From positions 1 to 51,651 of the forward strand of contig LOET01000040.1 of the NCBI GenBank assembly GCA_001515985.1: DNA of 51,651 bases, in the 5' to 3' direction. The notes under the pieces are model-generated. The model was not told the DNA's origin and did no database searches. It saw nothing but the letters and a program-made list of their open reading frames with translations. Source of the DNA: Sphingomonadales bacterium BRH_c3 (GTDB lineage Bacteria; Pseudomonadota; Alphaproteobacteria; Sphingomonadales; Sphingomonadaceae). Shown here piece by piece: positions 39,581-48,943 of the stretch. The translations under genes and the position numbers were made by a program. Each line of letters starts with the position of its first letter. Position 1 is the stretch's first letter.

Positions 39581-40243
39581 TCAGGCCATGCCTGCTTTTG
39601 GCCGCTGCTCCAGGTCATCAGGACCCAGGGCCCTTGCCTCCTTATCTGAGATTGCGATCCTCACAGCCTCGACGGTACCGGAGGCACCCAGTTTTCTGAT
39701 CGCATTTGCGCGATGAATCTCGACGGTTCGCGGACTGAGGCCGAGCTCGTCCGCAATCGTTCGGCTGGTTTCGCCTTCACTCATGTAATTGAGCACCTGT
39801 CTTTCGCGCGGGCTCAGTTCATTGAGTTTGTTGCGAGCGTGGATACCTCTTTCACGCATGCTCCGCATCGCAGCCAGTCGGGAGTCCAACTGTTCGAGAC
39901 GGGCCGATAGCTTGTCAATTTCGAACGGCCAGGACAAATAATCCACCGCTCCGGCACCAAGGGCCCCCACCACGTCTTCGGGTTGGGGGCTCGCGCTGTA
40001 GGCAATGACTGGCAGCCAGACCGAATGGCGCCTGAGCGCCGCCAGAATATCGGAAATTGCACGGCCATCGTTATGCGCCAGGATCTTGCCGGTCGTAGGA
40101 GGGCGCAATCCAAATTCGCGCGGATCATTTAATGGCTCCACATGGTTGGCGCCATTCCTCAGGAGGAAACATATCTGGGCCCGCCGCTTCTCGTCGCGAT
40201 CAACGACCAGGATAGTGTCATCTGGTTGCATATGGCGCTCCAT
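39581..40243 (-). CDS. FixJ/NarL-type response regulator with degenerate receiver
   Basis: The 220-residue protein has a receiver-like N-terminal domain (I-L-V-V-D-R-D-E near residue 10) and a LuxR helix-turn-helix (L-S-P-R-E-R-Q-V-L-N-Y-M-S-E-G-E-T-S-R-T-I-A-D-E-L-G). The usual phospho-acceptor position reads I-L-A-H and the usual K-P-F reads S-W-P-F-E, so the Asp and Lys of normal receivers appear replaced by His and Trp. The protein is probably phosphorylation-independent. AGGAGG lies 8 nt before the ATG at 40243. It lies downstream of the PAS-GGDEF-EAL gene on the same strand. Confidence 0.82.
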   Translation of the reverse strand: MERHMQPDDTILVVDRDEKRRAQICFLLRNGANHVEPLNDPREFGLRPPTTGKILAHNDGRAISDILAALRRHSVWLPVIAYSASPQPEDVVGALGAGAVDYLSWPFEIDKLSARLEQLDSRLAAMRSMRERGIHARNKLNELSPRERQVLNYMSEGETSRTIADELGLSPRTVEIHRANAIRKLGASGTVEAVRIAISDKEARALGPDDLEQRPKAGMA

Positions 40244-40566
40244 AGTTTCAGCCTCCTGCGCGAGCATTAGAACATGATATCTAGTGTTATGCACTTAAGT
40301 ATTAGTCCGAAGTGGAATTGATTGCGGCAGCGGGGGCTTTGCCCGCTTATCCGGACGCCTTGTTCGACAGCGCGCACGCAGCAAGGACGGCGACGAAACC
40401 ACACGCCAGGATCCGCGATCTGGCAGAGGGAAATGCGTTTCAAGGTTACTGGTCGCGGCGCGCCGCGCAATTTGACCCATTTGAGCCGATCCGGAGCCTG
40501 AGAATCCAGTCAGGCTATGGGCTAGCGCTACTTGATACCAAGATCGTCAAAGTGGCCGCGCAACGG
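40244..40566. other. intergenic region upstream of the response regulator
   Basis: About 320 bp with no credible gene. It should hold the promoter of the response regulator (the 39581-40243 gene) and the end of the GGDEF-EAL transcript. No clear terminator hairpin with a T-run was seen. Confidence 0.5.
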
Positions 40567-43500
40567 CTAACGAGCTGCCCCTGCCCTAAGGGGTGTCCTC
40601 AATGCATCGCCGGCCAATTGGGGAACTTTGCTTGCCGTCACCGCGCGGCCAAACAGGTAGCCCTGTCCGTAGGGACATCCCAATCGCATCAGCTGCAGGC
40701 GCTGCTCCTCGGTCTCGACCCCTTCCGCGACCACTCCGATCCTCAGACTTCTTGCAAGATCGACAACGGCTGCCACGATCGCCAGAATTTCCGGTTCACG
40801 GCCCATGCCGTCAACAAATGACCGGTCGATCTTGACGACGTCGACTGGAAAATCGCGCAGATGGGAAAGCGAAGAATAGCCGGTCCCGAAGTCGTCTAGA
40901 GCAATCCGGACTCCCATATGGTGGAGTTGCTGCAACGCACGACCGACATAGACCGAGCCCCTTTCGGTAAAGACGGTTTCTGTGACCTCCAGCTGGATCA
41001 GTCTGGGGGGAACGCCGTGCGCTTTCAATCGGGCCAGCATCCGCTCCGCAAAGTCGTCGCGAAGGAACTCGACCGGCGCGGCGTTGACAGCGACGTGGTC
41101 AACAATAACGCCCCGGTTCATCCATTTTCTTATGTCCGCGAACACCTGGTCCTGCATAAGCTCACTGATCCGCGAGGCCAGCTCAAAGTCCTTGAACGCC
41201 TCGGCGACACTTCCGGGCAAGCCGACATTATCCGGTGAGCAGCTCAATCTCATGAGTGCCTCAAATCCCACGACAGCGCCTGTTTCGAGTTCGACCTGCG
41301 GCTGGTAGTGCGGCTCGACCGCATTCGAGCTGATCGATGAACGAGCCAGGCTGAGCTGCGAGGAAATTATCCTTGCCTGGTCGCGCAGGGTTGGCTTGAA
41401 CATCTTTGTCCCGCCGCGGCCCGTTCCCTTCAAGGCATAGAGCGCGATGTCGGCATTATCGAACAATTCGCTGGCGCTGGAGGCGTCAGTGGGAAAGGTT
41501 GCTCCGCCAAGACTGGCGCTGGCGTTCAATACCCGCCCGTCATATTCGACCGGTTCCTGCAGCCGCGACAGGATGGAGGCTCCGGTGGCGGCGAGATCGA
41601 CTTCACCTTGCCTGCCCTCAACGATCACCGCGAACTCGTCACCTCCCAGCCTGGCCACGAAATCACTGCTGCGGACCACTTCCTTGAAGCGGCTTCCGAA
41701 TACGGCCAGCAGATGATCGCCGGCCATATGTCCAAGCGTGTCGTTAATGTGCTTGAAATGATCCAGATCGATCAGGAGGAGACCCACAATGCCGCCTGAT
41801 TCCATTGCGCGGAGGGTTGCGGCCTGAAGCCGTGCCTGGAACGCGCGGCGGTTCGGAAGATTGGTCAGGTCGTCGTTTTCACTTGCCCATTTGAGTTGGG
41901 CAGAAATTTCGCGTGCCGAGGTAGTGTCCCGGGAAATTGCCAGGATGCCGGTTACCTGGTCACGATCGTCACACATCGGGCTGACAATGACGTCCCACCA
42001 TTTCGGTGTGGACTTGTACATATCCGAGTAAGTGCTGAATCGCGAGATCTTGCCAGACCGGGCCGCGACCATCGCTTTCTCGATCTTCCCGCGGCTTGTG
42101 TGGGGCCAGAATTCGACCCAGGGTTTGCCGACGACCTGCTTCAGTTCTGTAAGATCCATCGCCGTGAGGGCCTGCGAATTTGCAAGTTTGACCTTGCCCT
42201 CCAGGTCAATGATCTCGACACAGTCGACACTCGCTTCAAGGACATTTCGATAGAGTAGCTCACTGGCGCGCAATGCCGCCTCGGCCGCCTTGCTGTCGGT
42301 GACGTCCCTGGCTACGCCAATCACCCCGGTGATGGTCTCATTTTCGATTAGCGGAACCTTGACAGTCTCGAACAATCTTTCCTGACCTTGGACAAGGATG
42401 GCCTCTTCGATGGTTCGCACATCTCCTGACGCGATGACCATCCGGTCAAGGGCGGTTAGTCCACCAGTTTGGGTCTCCGGGGCGTTCTGCAGGGGCTTCG
42501 GTTCGGGAAAGCCGCCGCAGCCCTCAGTGACCGCCTTGTTTGCCAGAACCAGGGTACCTTCCAGATTTCTTACGAAAATGAGATCCTGAACGCTGTCGAT
42601 TACCGTTTGCAGGAGAGTGGATTGCGTCTGCAGCTGCTGCTCGGCCATCTTGCGCGACGTTATATCCTGGGCGATGGCGATGGTGCTTTCGTGGCCACCG
42701 TCGGCATCTTGAACGAAGGATACGAAAACCTTGCACCAGACGGACGACCCATCGGGTCGCACATAGCGTTTTTCGATCTGGAAGGGCTTGCAGATTGATT
42801 GATGCTCTTCGTAGAGCGCCAAACTGCGCGCGATATCGTCCGGGTGAGTATAGGCTGACACGTCGAGGTTACACAATTCAGCTTCCGGCCGCCCGAGAAT
42901 TTCGCAATATCGCTTGTTGATCATAATGATATTGCCGTCGGGATCATTCTGCATGATCCCGACCATCGCCTGACCAAAGACCGTCGACAGGTGCGCCTCC
43001 CTTTCGCGCAAGGCGCGCGCGGCTTGATTGCGCTCGGTATTGTCCTGGACCGCGCATACCATGCGGGTGGCGTGGCCGCGTGCGTCGCGAATGACAAAAC
43101 CCCTGACCATGACCTCGGCGAATGATCCGTCGGCGTGCCTGATCCTGAGATCGCAAAGCAGCCGGTCGCCTTTTCCGGTGATGGCTTTCCGCAAATGCAC
43201 GGCGAGAGCTTCGCGGTCTTCGGGATGTACGCGTTCGATCAGCCAGTCGGCATCGGAACCGAGCTCGTGATGGTGCAAGCCAAGGAACTGCTCGTGAGCC
43301 TCATGCCAGCACAAATTGCCGGACGCGATGTCCCAATCGACTATGAGATCGCGCGTAGCCCTGGCGGCAAGCTGAAATCGCTCTTCGGCTGTCTCGAGTG
43401 CCTCAATCCATTTGCGGCGCTCGTTGACATTGCGGAACCAGACACCGATCCCCCCACCCTTGAGCGGTGACGCCGTGACTTCGTACCAAGTGGCGTGCGG

Positions 43501-43788
43501 AGCGAAATAGCATTCGAAGCTGACTTCTTCGCCGTGCTCCATCGCCCTGCGGTAATTTTCCTCAAATTCGGTTCCGCGAGCTTCCGGGAAGGCATCCCAG
43601 ATGACTGTGCCGACCAGATCTGTGCCGTTTCTGGCTATTTCCTCCCTGGCGCGGCGATTGAGATAATTGAATCTCCAGTCGCGATCCAGAACGAACACAC
43701 AATCGCTTGTACACTCCAGGAAATCGCGAACTGCAGAAGAGAGCAAACGCTTCTGGGACAACTTCGGCCAAGTAGTCTGCTGCTGCAC
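40567..43788 (-). CDS. multi-PAS diguanylate cyclase/phosphodiesterase (GGDEF-EAL)
   Basis: The 1073-residue protein has five PAS-like sensor domains in the first about 640 residues, then a GGDEF domain with intact G-G-D-E-F (715-719) and an EAL domain with E-A-L (843-845), D-D-F-G-T-G-Y-S-S-L and K-I-D-R-S-F-V. It could both make and break c-di-GMP. No membrane segment or signal peptide is seen, so sensing is cytoplasmic. The GTG at 43788 has GGGGA upstream. Ligands of the PAS domains are unknown; PilZ genes on both sides could be effectors. Confidence 0.93.
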   Translation of the reverse strand: MQQQTTWPKLSQKRLLSSAVRDFLECTSDCVFVLDRDWRFNYLNRRAREEIARNGTDLVGTVIWDAFPEARGTEFEENYRRAMEHGEEVSFECYFAPHATWYEVTASPLKGGGIGVWFRNVNERRKWIEALETAEERFQLAARATRDLIVDWDIASGNLCWHEAHEQFLGLHHHELGSDADWLIERVHPEDREALAVHLRKAITGKGDRLLCDLRIRHADGSFAEVMVRGFVIRDARGHATRMVCAVQDNTERNQAARALREREAHLSTVFGQAMVGIMQNDPDGNIIMINKRYCEILGRPEAELCNLDVSAYTHPDDIARSLALYEEHQSICKPFQIEKRYVRPDGSSVWCKVFVSFVQDADGGHESTIAIAQDITSRKMAEQQLQTQSTLLQTVIDSVQDLIFVRNLEGTLVLANKAVTEGCGGFPEPKPLQNAPETQTGGLTALDRMVIASGDVRTIEEAILVQGQERLFETVKVPLIENETITGVIGVARDVTDSKAAEAALRASELLYRNVLEASVDCVEIIDLEGKVKLANSQALTAMDLTELKQVVGKPWVEFWPHTSRGKIEKAMVAARSGKISRFSTYSDMYKSTPKWWDVIVSPMCDDRDQVTGILAISRDTTSAREISAQLKWASENDDLTNLPNRRAFQARLQAATLRAMESGGIVGLLLIDLDHFKHINDTLGHMAGDHLLAVFGSRFKEVVRSSDFVARLGGDEFAVIVEGRQGEVDLAATGASILSRLQEPVEYDGRVLNASASLGGATFPTDASSASELFDNADIALYALKGTGRGGTKMFKPTLRDQARIISSQLSLARSSISSNAVEPHYQPQVELETGAVVGFEALMRLSCSPDNVGLPGSVAEAFKDFELASRISELMQDQVFADIRKWMNRGVIVDHVAVNAAPVEFLRDDFAERMLARLKAHGVPPRLIQLEVTETVFTERGSVYVGRALQQLHHMGVRIALDDFGTGYSSLSHLRDFPVDVVKIDRSFVDGMGREPEILAIVAAVVDLARSLRIGVVAEGVETEEQRLQLMRLGCPYGQGYLFGRAVTASKVPQLAGDALRTPLRAGAAR

Positions 43789-44129
43789 GACAATTTCCCC
43801 ATTGAGAGCCTTATCAATTAATGACCGAAATATTCACCTGGTCCGTAACAGAATGTGGTAAACGGAATGGAAAGACCGACATAGGGTGACTTACCGATAA
43901 GCCAGTAGATAATGCTTAACAGACCCGCCGGAATCATGGCGGACTTGCGTCGGGACTGGCCGCCAATATCCCTGCCGCTTTTCCAAAGGTTGACCGATCG
44001 GGCGGAAGGCAGCGGGACGGCCAAACTGAGCGGCTGCGACATGGTCGCGAGCGACCGGGCAGCCAGGAGAGGAGACAGTCACCCGGCCACCCGTCCGATT
44101 TCGCGCCACTTCCGGCGACCTTATTGGTC
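43789..44129. other. intergenic region
   Basis: About 340 bp between two minus-strand genes, with no convincing gene. It presumably holds the promoter for the GGDEF-EAL gene. Confidence 0.5.
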
Positions 44130-44657
44130 CTACCGAGATGCGGCGATCTTCCTCAGGGTCTGGGCGGTAATGTCGAGCAACTGGAGTCCGTGGGAATGAC
44201 GCACCACCAGGGTCATGTCATTTGACAGTTCGTCGGCAAGATTGCACAGCCCGTCGGCAAGGGAACGCAGTTCGGATGAGCTGATCAAGGGTACGCTCGT
44301 CACGCGTAGCGGCGCGGCCGTCAGTTCGCCGGATCTGATGTGGTGCACGATCTGGTCGACCTGCTCCTGCCCGGTCCGGTCGCCCGGCATCCACTCGGCC
44401 ACAGTCGCACTCTTGTCAAAAATCAGCCCGGCCTTGCCTCCTTCATGCCAGACAACTCTTCCGGCTGCTACAGACTGGCCGCGGCGCAGGAGCACCGCTG
44501 CGCCAGCGGGAGGCAAAGTAGTTCCTTCAACCAGCGCGCCGGCCGCGGACATGTTTCGAACTCTTACGGGGTTCGAGACCCCGGACCATGAGATTGTTGC
44601 AAGTACGAACATATTGGTTCGCGCAACACTTCTATGGCATTTCGAGACTGCGGACAC
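44130..44657 (-). CDS. PilZ-domain protein
   Basis: The N-terminal half (about residues 10-90) follows the PilZ fold pattern: S-V-A-R-T-N-M-F-V-L, then V-R-N-M-S-A-A-G-A-L-V-E-G and later K-A-G-L-I-F-D. The charged C-terminal half (about residues 95-175) is helical and unassigned. A weak R-x-x-x-R is present near residue 7, so c-di-GMP binding is possible but not certain. The start is uncertain: GTG 44657 is 10 nt after AGGAG, and TTG 44666 is also possible. Lies 340 bp upstream of the GGDEF-EAL gene on the same strand. Confidence 0.75.
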   Translation of the reverse strand: MSAVSKCHRSVARTNMFVLATISWSGVSNPVRVRNMSAAGALVEGTTLPPAGAAVLLRRGQSVAAGRVVWHEGGKAGLIFDKSATVAEWMPGDRTGQEQVDQIVHHIRSGELTAAPLRVTSVPLISSSELRSLADGLCNLADELSNDMTLVVRHSHGLQLLDITAQTLRKIAASR

Positions 44658-44887
44658 CTCAAGCAAACTCCTGCAAGCATGCGTTGCTTCACCATATTAA
44701 GGTAAAAGGCTTGCTTAATATTATTCCCGATTTTCCATAAATGACGAGAGGTCGAAATAGTACGGAAGTTTTTGAAGCAAAGGGCGTGATAAGTAATTAT
44801 ACCTATAAATAATAAATGTCCTTGATATTCAATATCTGCGTTGCTCCGGTGCCGAGCGCATGCCGCGGGAATTTCGTCACTGGTCAG

Positions 44888-45370
44888 TCACGCGGCAAGG
44901 CGCAGCGCCAGGAGCGCATAGGCAAATGCCGCTGCAGCAAGCGTTGTCACGCCCAGGATCGTCAATACCAGCCAATCGGGAACCGGATTGAATTCGGCCG
45001 TGCTGCGAATATCGACGGCAATCTTTTCTTCGATCGATTCCGATCTGGCCGGGGCGGCCAGCAGCACGGCGCTGACGGCAGCCTGGCTAATCGGCGCCGT
45101 GAACCGGGCGCCGAACCGGTCATTGTCTCGCCGCACAATTCGTGCCTCGACCAGCCCGGCCTCGGGAATCTCAAAAGCAAGCTCATCACCGATGGCAAGG
45201 GCGGCCGAGGTCTGGAAGAGCAGGCCGGAGCGTGAAAGGTTGAGGATGAGGATGCGTGATGCACCGCTGGCCCGGGTCACCTCGAGACCGAATCTGACCA
45301 CTCGCCTTGGCGCACCGCGCAAATCGGTGGCAGGCATGGGATCCGAGATATGGGCGACTTTCGGAAGCAT
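44888..45370 (-). CDS. PilZ-domain protein with C-terminal membrane anchor
   Basis: Residues about 15-105 are a PilZ domain with A-P-R-R-V-V-R-F (R-x-x-x-R-type) and N-L-S-R-S-G-L-L-F. A hydrophobic span follows near the C-terminus (about residues 133-156, W-L-V-L-T-I-L-G-V-T-T-L-A-A-A-A-F). It should be a tail-anchored c-di-GMP sensor. GGAG lies 7 nt before the ATG at 45370. It is separated from the next gene downstream by 230 bp. Confidence 0.82.
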   Translation of the reverse strand: MLPKVAHISDPMPATDLRGAPRRVVRFGLEVTRASGASRILILNLSRSGLLFQTSAALAIGDELAFEIPEAGLVEARIVRRDNDRFGARFTAPISQAAVSAVLLAAPARSESIEEKIAVDIRSTAEFNPVPDWLVLTILGVTTLAAAAFAYALLALRLAA

Positions 45371-45796
45371 GGATCGTCTCCACGCTCCAATCCAGCGCGA
45401 ATTGATTAAGAAAGGCCAAAGAAATGGTTCAGCAGGCCATCATGCCAGTTGGGATGACCGGCCAGTTGTCCTGCCCGGTCAGCTCAGCAATGCTTTGCTG
45501 AGGCGGCGCGGTCATGTCCACGGCGATCGAACAGGGAGCCGTTCCGCACCAAATTCAGTCTTTTACAGTAGCCGGCAATCATTACTCAGCTTGCGCAATG
45601 CTTTGCATTTCGCCATAAGAGAAGGGCGTGGCCCGAATACTGGCGTAGGGCTGCGTGGACATTTCCGCCAGGCATCATACACGCTGGTCCCCAACCGGAC
45701 CGGCGGCCGGACCGGTCAAGGACTTCGCGAGACGTCCACACGGCGGCACAGCGCTGGATACCGGGTAGCCCGCACGCATGTGCCGGTGCCGCGTGG
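45371..45796. other. intergenic region before the lasso-peptide flank
   Basis: About 425 bp with no convincing gene, between a minus-strand PilZ gene and the plus-strand sigma factor. It must hold promoters for both. No extracytoplasmic-function type promoter could be assigned with confidence. Confidence 0.5.
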
Positions 45797-45817
45797 TTGC
45801 GCCAATGCAGTGCCTGC

Positions 45818-46501
45818 ATGCACCAGAACCTTGCTCAGCGAAGCACCGAGAACATCTCTGCGGCGGGGCCGCCAGCCATTGAAGTGCAGGGAGGCGGGGA
45901 CCGCCTTGCGCATCAGGCCCTCGAGGCAATCTACCGCCGGGAGCTGGATGGACTGCTCCGCTTTCTCAAGCGGCGGGTGGGCGAAGATCTCGCATCCGAT
46001 CTCGCGCATGAGGTCTTTCTTCGCGCTACGACCAGCCGCGAGATCACCCATCTGGTCAATCCGGGCGGGTTTCTGTTCAGGATCGCGCACAACATTATTA
46101 TCGACCGTGCGCGGCGCAGGCATAGCCGGATAGTGACCCTGCCGCTGATCGAAGCGATCGACGCGCCATGCGCTGCCCAGCAGGAATATGCCCTCGAGGC
46201 GAAAGACCTGCTGATCTCGTTTGAGCAGGCGATGGCGGGGCTGCCGGAAAGGACCCGCAGGGTTTTTACGATGCACCGGTTCGAGGGAAAGGCTTACCGG
46301 GAGATTCACCGGGAACTCGCTATCTCGCTGGCTACGGTCGAATATCATATGATGAAGGCTCTGGCGCATCTGCGCGCATGGCTGGAGCAGATCGACCAGC
46401 CCTGCCCGCCTGACGCTCGGGGCAAAGCCGGATCAGCACCTCAGGCAGGGCGCAGTTCGCGCACCAGGCCTCCCCAAAAAAATAATTTCATTTGTAACTA
46501 A
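45818..46501 (+). CDS. ECF-family sigma factor (FecI-like)
   Basis: The protein has sigma-2 (A-S-D-L-A-H-E-V-F-L-R-A, then F-L-F-R-I-A-H-N-I-I-I-D-R-A-R-R) and sigma-4 (L-P-E-R-T-R-R-V-F-T-M-H-R-F-E-G, then A-T-V-E-Y-H-M-M-K-A-L) regions of FecI-like ECF factors, which usually pair with a FecR anti-sigma gene and a TonB-dependent receptor. No fecR gene lies here: the receptor follows after 81 bp. The start is uncertain (ATG 45818 or TTG 45797). About 35 residues of a Pro/Arg-rich tail follow sigma-4. Confidence 0.88.
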   Translation: MHQNLAQRSTENISAAGPPAIEVQGGGDRLAHQALEAIYRRELDGLLRFLKRRVGEDLASDLAHEVFLRATTSREITHLVNPGGFLFRIAHNIIIDRARRRHSRIVTLPLIEAIDAPCAAQQEYALEAKDLLISFEQAMAGLPERTRRVFTMHRFEGKAYREIHRELAISLATVEYHMMKALAHLRAWLEQIDQPCPPDARGKAGSAPQAGRSSRTRPPQKNNFICN

Positions 46502-46582
46502 GGTCGCGGCGATTTGCTGCGTCTTCTCTCTGCACCGGCCGGGACCGCAAAGGCTGGCCGGACAATCAGGAGGGAGATTTTG

Positions 46583-48943
46583 ATGCCAAGACCAATTCGT
46601 GCCGCTTCGTTCATGCTCGCGGGAACCGCGCTAGTCTGGGTCATTCAGCCGGTTCACGCGCAGGATGCCCAGGCTGGCAGGACCGAAACCGAGGAAGTCG
46701 GCGATGCGAGCGCTTCCCCCGAGCCGGATGATGGGCACGCGATCGTTGTCACCGGATCGCGCATCAGAGGGGCAGGTTTCGCGGGCGATGTTACAACGCT
46801 CGACCGCGAAGTGATCGTTGCGGCCGGGCAGGTCGATCTCGGCGAAGCCATCCGTTCGCTGCCGCAGAATTTTTCGGGCGGGCAAAACCCCGGAATCGGA
46901 ACAGGCGCCGGACTTGCCAATGCCAATGTCAATTCGACCTCGAGCGCCAATCTGCGCGGTCTCGGTCCGGATGCCACGCTGACACTGCTCAATGGCCACC
47001 GGCTGCCCTATGATTCGGCATTCCAGGGCGTCGACATCTCGGCGATTCCGCTCGCTGCGCTTGAGCGCATCGAGATAGTGCCGGACGGAGCTTCGGCGGT
47101 CTATGGTTCGGATGCGGTGGCAGGTGTGGTCAACGTCATCCTGCGGCGCGGCTTTGACGGGCTGGCGACCTCTGCGCAATTGGGTTCCAGTACCGGCGGC
47201 GGCTATTTCCGTCAGCAGGCCGATCTCGTCGGAGGCAAGAGCTGGAGGGGCGGCAGCGCTCTTCTGGCCTATGACTTTGTACACAATTCGGCGATAGATG
47301 CGGGCGAGCGCCCCTATGCGGGCTCGCTTGATCCTGAGACCTCGCTCTTCCCCTCGCAGAACCGCCATGCCGTCATGCTATCGGCTCACCAGGAGCTGGG
47401 AGCTGGCGTCACGGCACACCTCGATGCGCTCTATTCCAACCGGCAATCGCAGACGATCGGCGGGACGCCGGACCTGCGCTTCGTTTTCCGCCCCGAGGTT
47501 GAATCCTACACGCTGGCCCCGTCGCTGGAAGTAGCGCTCGGATCGGGCTGGCAGGCCAGCGTGAGCGGCGTCTACGGCCGCGACCGCACGCATGTATCGA
47601 CCCGGATCACGCCGCTTACCGGCGCCGATACGCTGACAACAGGCTGCATCTGCAACAGCGTCACCTCGCTCGAAGCGGGCGCCGAAGGACCGCTGTTCGC
47701 GCTCCCCGGGGGGAGCGCCCGCCTCGCGCTTGGTGGCGGCTTTCGCAACAACGGTCTCGATCTCACGCAGCCGGTCAACGGTGTGCCCGGCCGCGAGTTC
47801 GACGTCACCAGGCACAGCCGCTTTGTCTATGGCGAGGTCAACCTGCCCTTTATCTCGCCCGAGATGGAACTTTCGGGCCTCCGGCAGCTGAGCCTCGCGG
47901 GCGCGCTACGCTATGAGGATATCCGCGGGATGGACGAGGTCGCGACCCCGCGCTTCGGATTGATCTATTCGCCATTTGCCCCGCTGACCCTGCGCGGCAC
48001 CTGGGCGCGTTCGTTCAAGGCTCCGACACTGTTCCAGCAGTTCATCCCCTATCAGGCCTTCCTGCTTCCCGCAGCGGCATTCGGCGCGGGCACGGGTGCC
48101 AGCACGGTCGCATTCGCAAGCGGAGGCAATCCCGATCTGGATCCCGAGCGTGCGCGCAGCTGGACCGCCGGCTTCGAACTGCGCCCGGGATCGGTCCAGG
48201 ATCTCACGATCGCAGCGACCTGGTTCGATATCAATTACCGTGACCGGGTGGTTCAGCCGATTGCCGGCTCGATCGCCGCGGCCTTCCAGGATCCCGGCTT
48301 CGCGACGCTCATCAATTTTGCGCCGACTGCGGCCGAGCTGGATGATCTGATCGCCGGCGCGCAATTCGGCTTGCAGAATTTCTCAGGCAGCGCCTTCGAT
48401 CCGGCCAATGTCGTAGCCCTGGTCGACAACCGCAATATCAATGTCGCGGTGCAGGACATCCACGGGATCGACGCCAGGATAGCCTGGGCAGGCGATCTCG
48501 GCGAGGGGCGCAAGCTTGGCTTCGACCTGGCCGGAACCTGGCTCGAGAGCAGCCAGCAGCTGACCAGCGATCTGCCCGAGGTCCAGCTTGCCGGAACTCT
48601 GTTCAACCCGCCCAAGCTGCGGTTGCGGGGAACCGCGTCTTATGCGAACGGCGGATTCAGGTTGTCGTCCTCGCTCAATGTGACCGGGAGGCTGACCGAC
48701 CGGCGCTTCGCGACGGAAAGCCGGATATCGCCCAGTGCCACGCTCGACGTGTCGGCCGGCTACGACGTAATTGCCGGCGAGGGACGTGAACCGGGACTGA
48801 TCATTGCTCTGACAATCAACAATGTGCTGGGGGACAGGCCGGAAGTGATCCGGACGACCGGCCCGACCGACACGCCGTTTGATTCGACCAACTTCTCGCC
48901 GACCGGTCGCTTCATCGCGCTCGGGATCAGGCGGCAATGGTGA
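46583..48943 (+). CDS. TonB-dependent receptor (lasso-peptide locus)
   Basis: The 786-residue outer-membrane protein has a signal peptide (about residues 1-27, ending V-H-A-Q-D), an N-terminal extension, a plug domain (I-V-V-T-G-S-R-I near residue 54, then L-R-G-L-G-P-D-A-T-L, D-G-A-S-A-V-Y-G-S-D-A-V-A-G-V-V-N) and a beta-barrel ending R-Q-W. AGGAGGGAG precedes the ATG. In proteobacterial lasso clusters such receptors are thought to bring the peptide back into the periplasm. The stop overlaps the isopeptidase start by 7 bp. Confidence 0.92.
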   Translation: MPRPIRAASFMLAGTALVWVIQPVHAQDAQAGRTETEEVGDASASPEPDDGHAIVVTGSRIRGAGFAGDVTTLDREVIVAAGQVDLGEAIRSLPQNFSGGQNPGIGTGAGLANANVNSTSSANLRGLGPDATLTLLNGHRLPYDSAFQGVDISAIPLAALERIEIVPDGASAVYGSDAVAGVVNVILRRGFDGLATSAQLGSSTGGGYFRQQADLVGGKSWRGGSALLAYDFVHNSAIDAGERPYAGSLDPETSLFPSQNRHAVMLSAHQELGAGVTAHLDALYSNRQSQTIGGTPDLRFVFRPEVESYTLAPSLEVALGSGWQASVSGVYGRDRTHVSTRITPLTGADTLTTGCICNSVTSLEAGAEGPLFALPGGSARLALGGGFRNNGLDLTQPVNGVPGREFDVTRHSRFVYGEVNLPFISPEMELSGLRQLSLAGALRYEDIRGMDEVATPRFGLIYSPFAPLTLRGTWARSFKAPTLFQQFIPYQAFLLPAAAFGAGTGASTVAFASGGNPDLDPERARSWTAGFELRPGSVQDLTIAATWFDINYRDRVVQPIAGSIAAAFQDPGFATLINFAPTAAELDDLIAGAQFGLQNFSGSAFDPANVVALVDNRNINVAVQDIHGIDARIAWAGDLGEGRKLGFDLAGTWLESSQQLTSDLPEVQLAGTLFNPPKLRLRGTASYANGGFRLSSSLNVTGRLTDRRFATESRISPSATLDVSAGYDVIAGEGREPGLIIALTINNVLGDRPEVIRTTGPTDTPFDSTNFSPTGRFIALGIRRQW

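Noticed and set aside
40312-40821. 169-codon plus-strand frame
   Set aside because: Its second half is the shadow of the EAL-domain gene, and the first half has no ribosome binding site.
46493-46525. Possible ECF promoter (TGTAAC ... CGTCTT) before the TonB receptor
   Set aside because: The spacer is about 21 bp, longer than in known ECF promoters (about 16-17), so it was not annotated.
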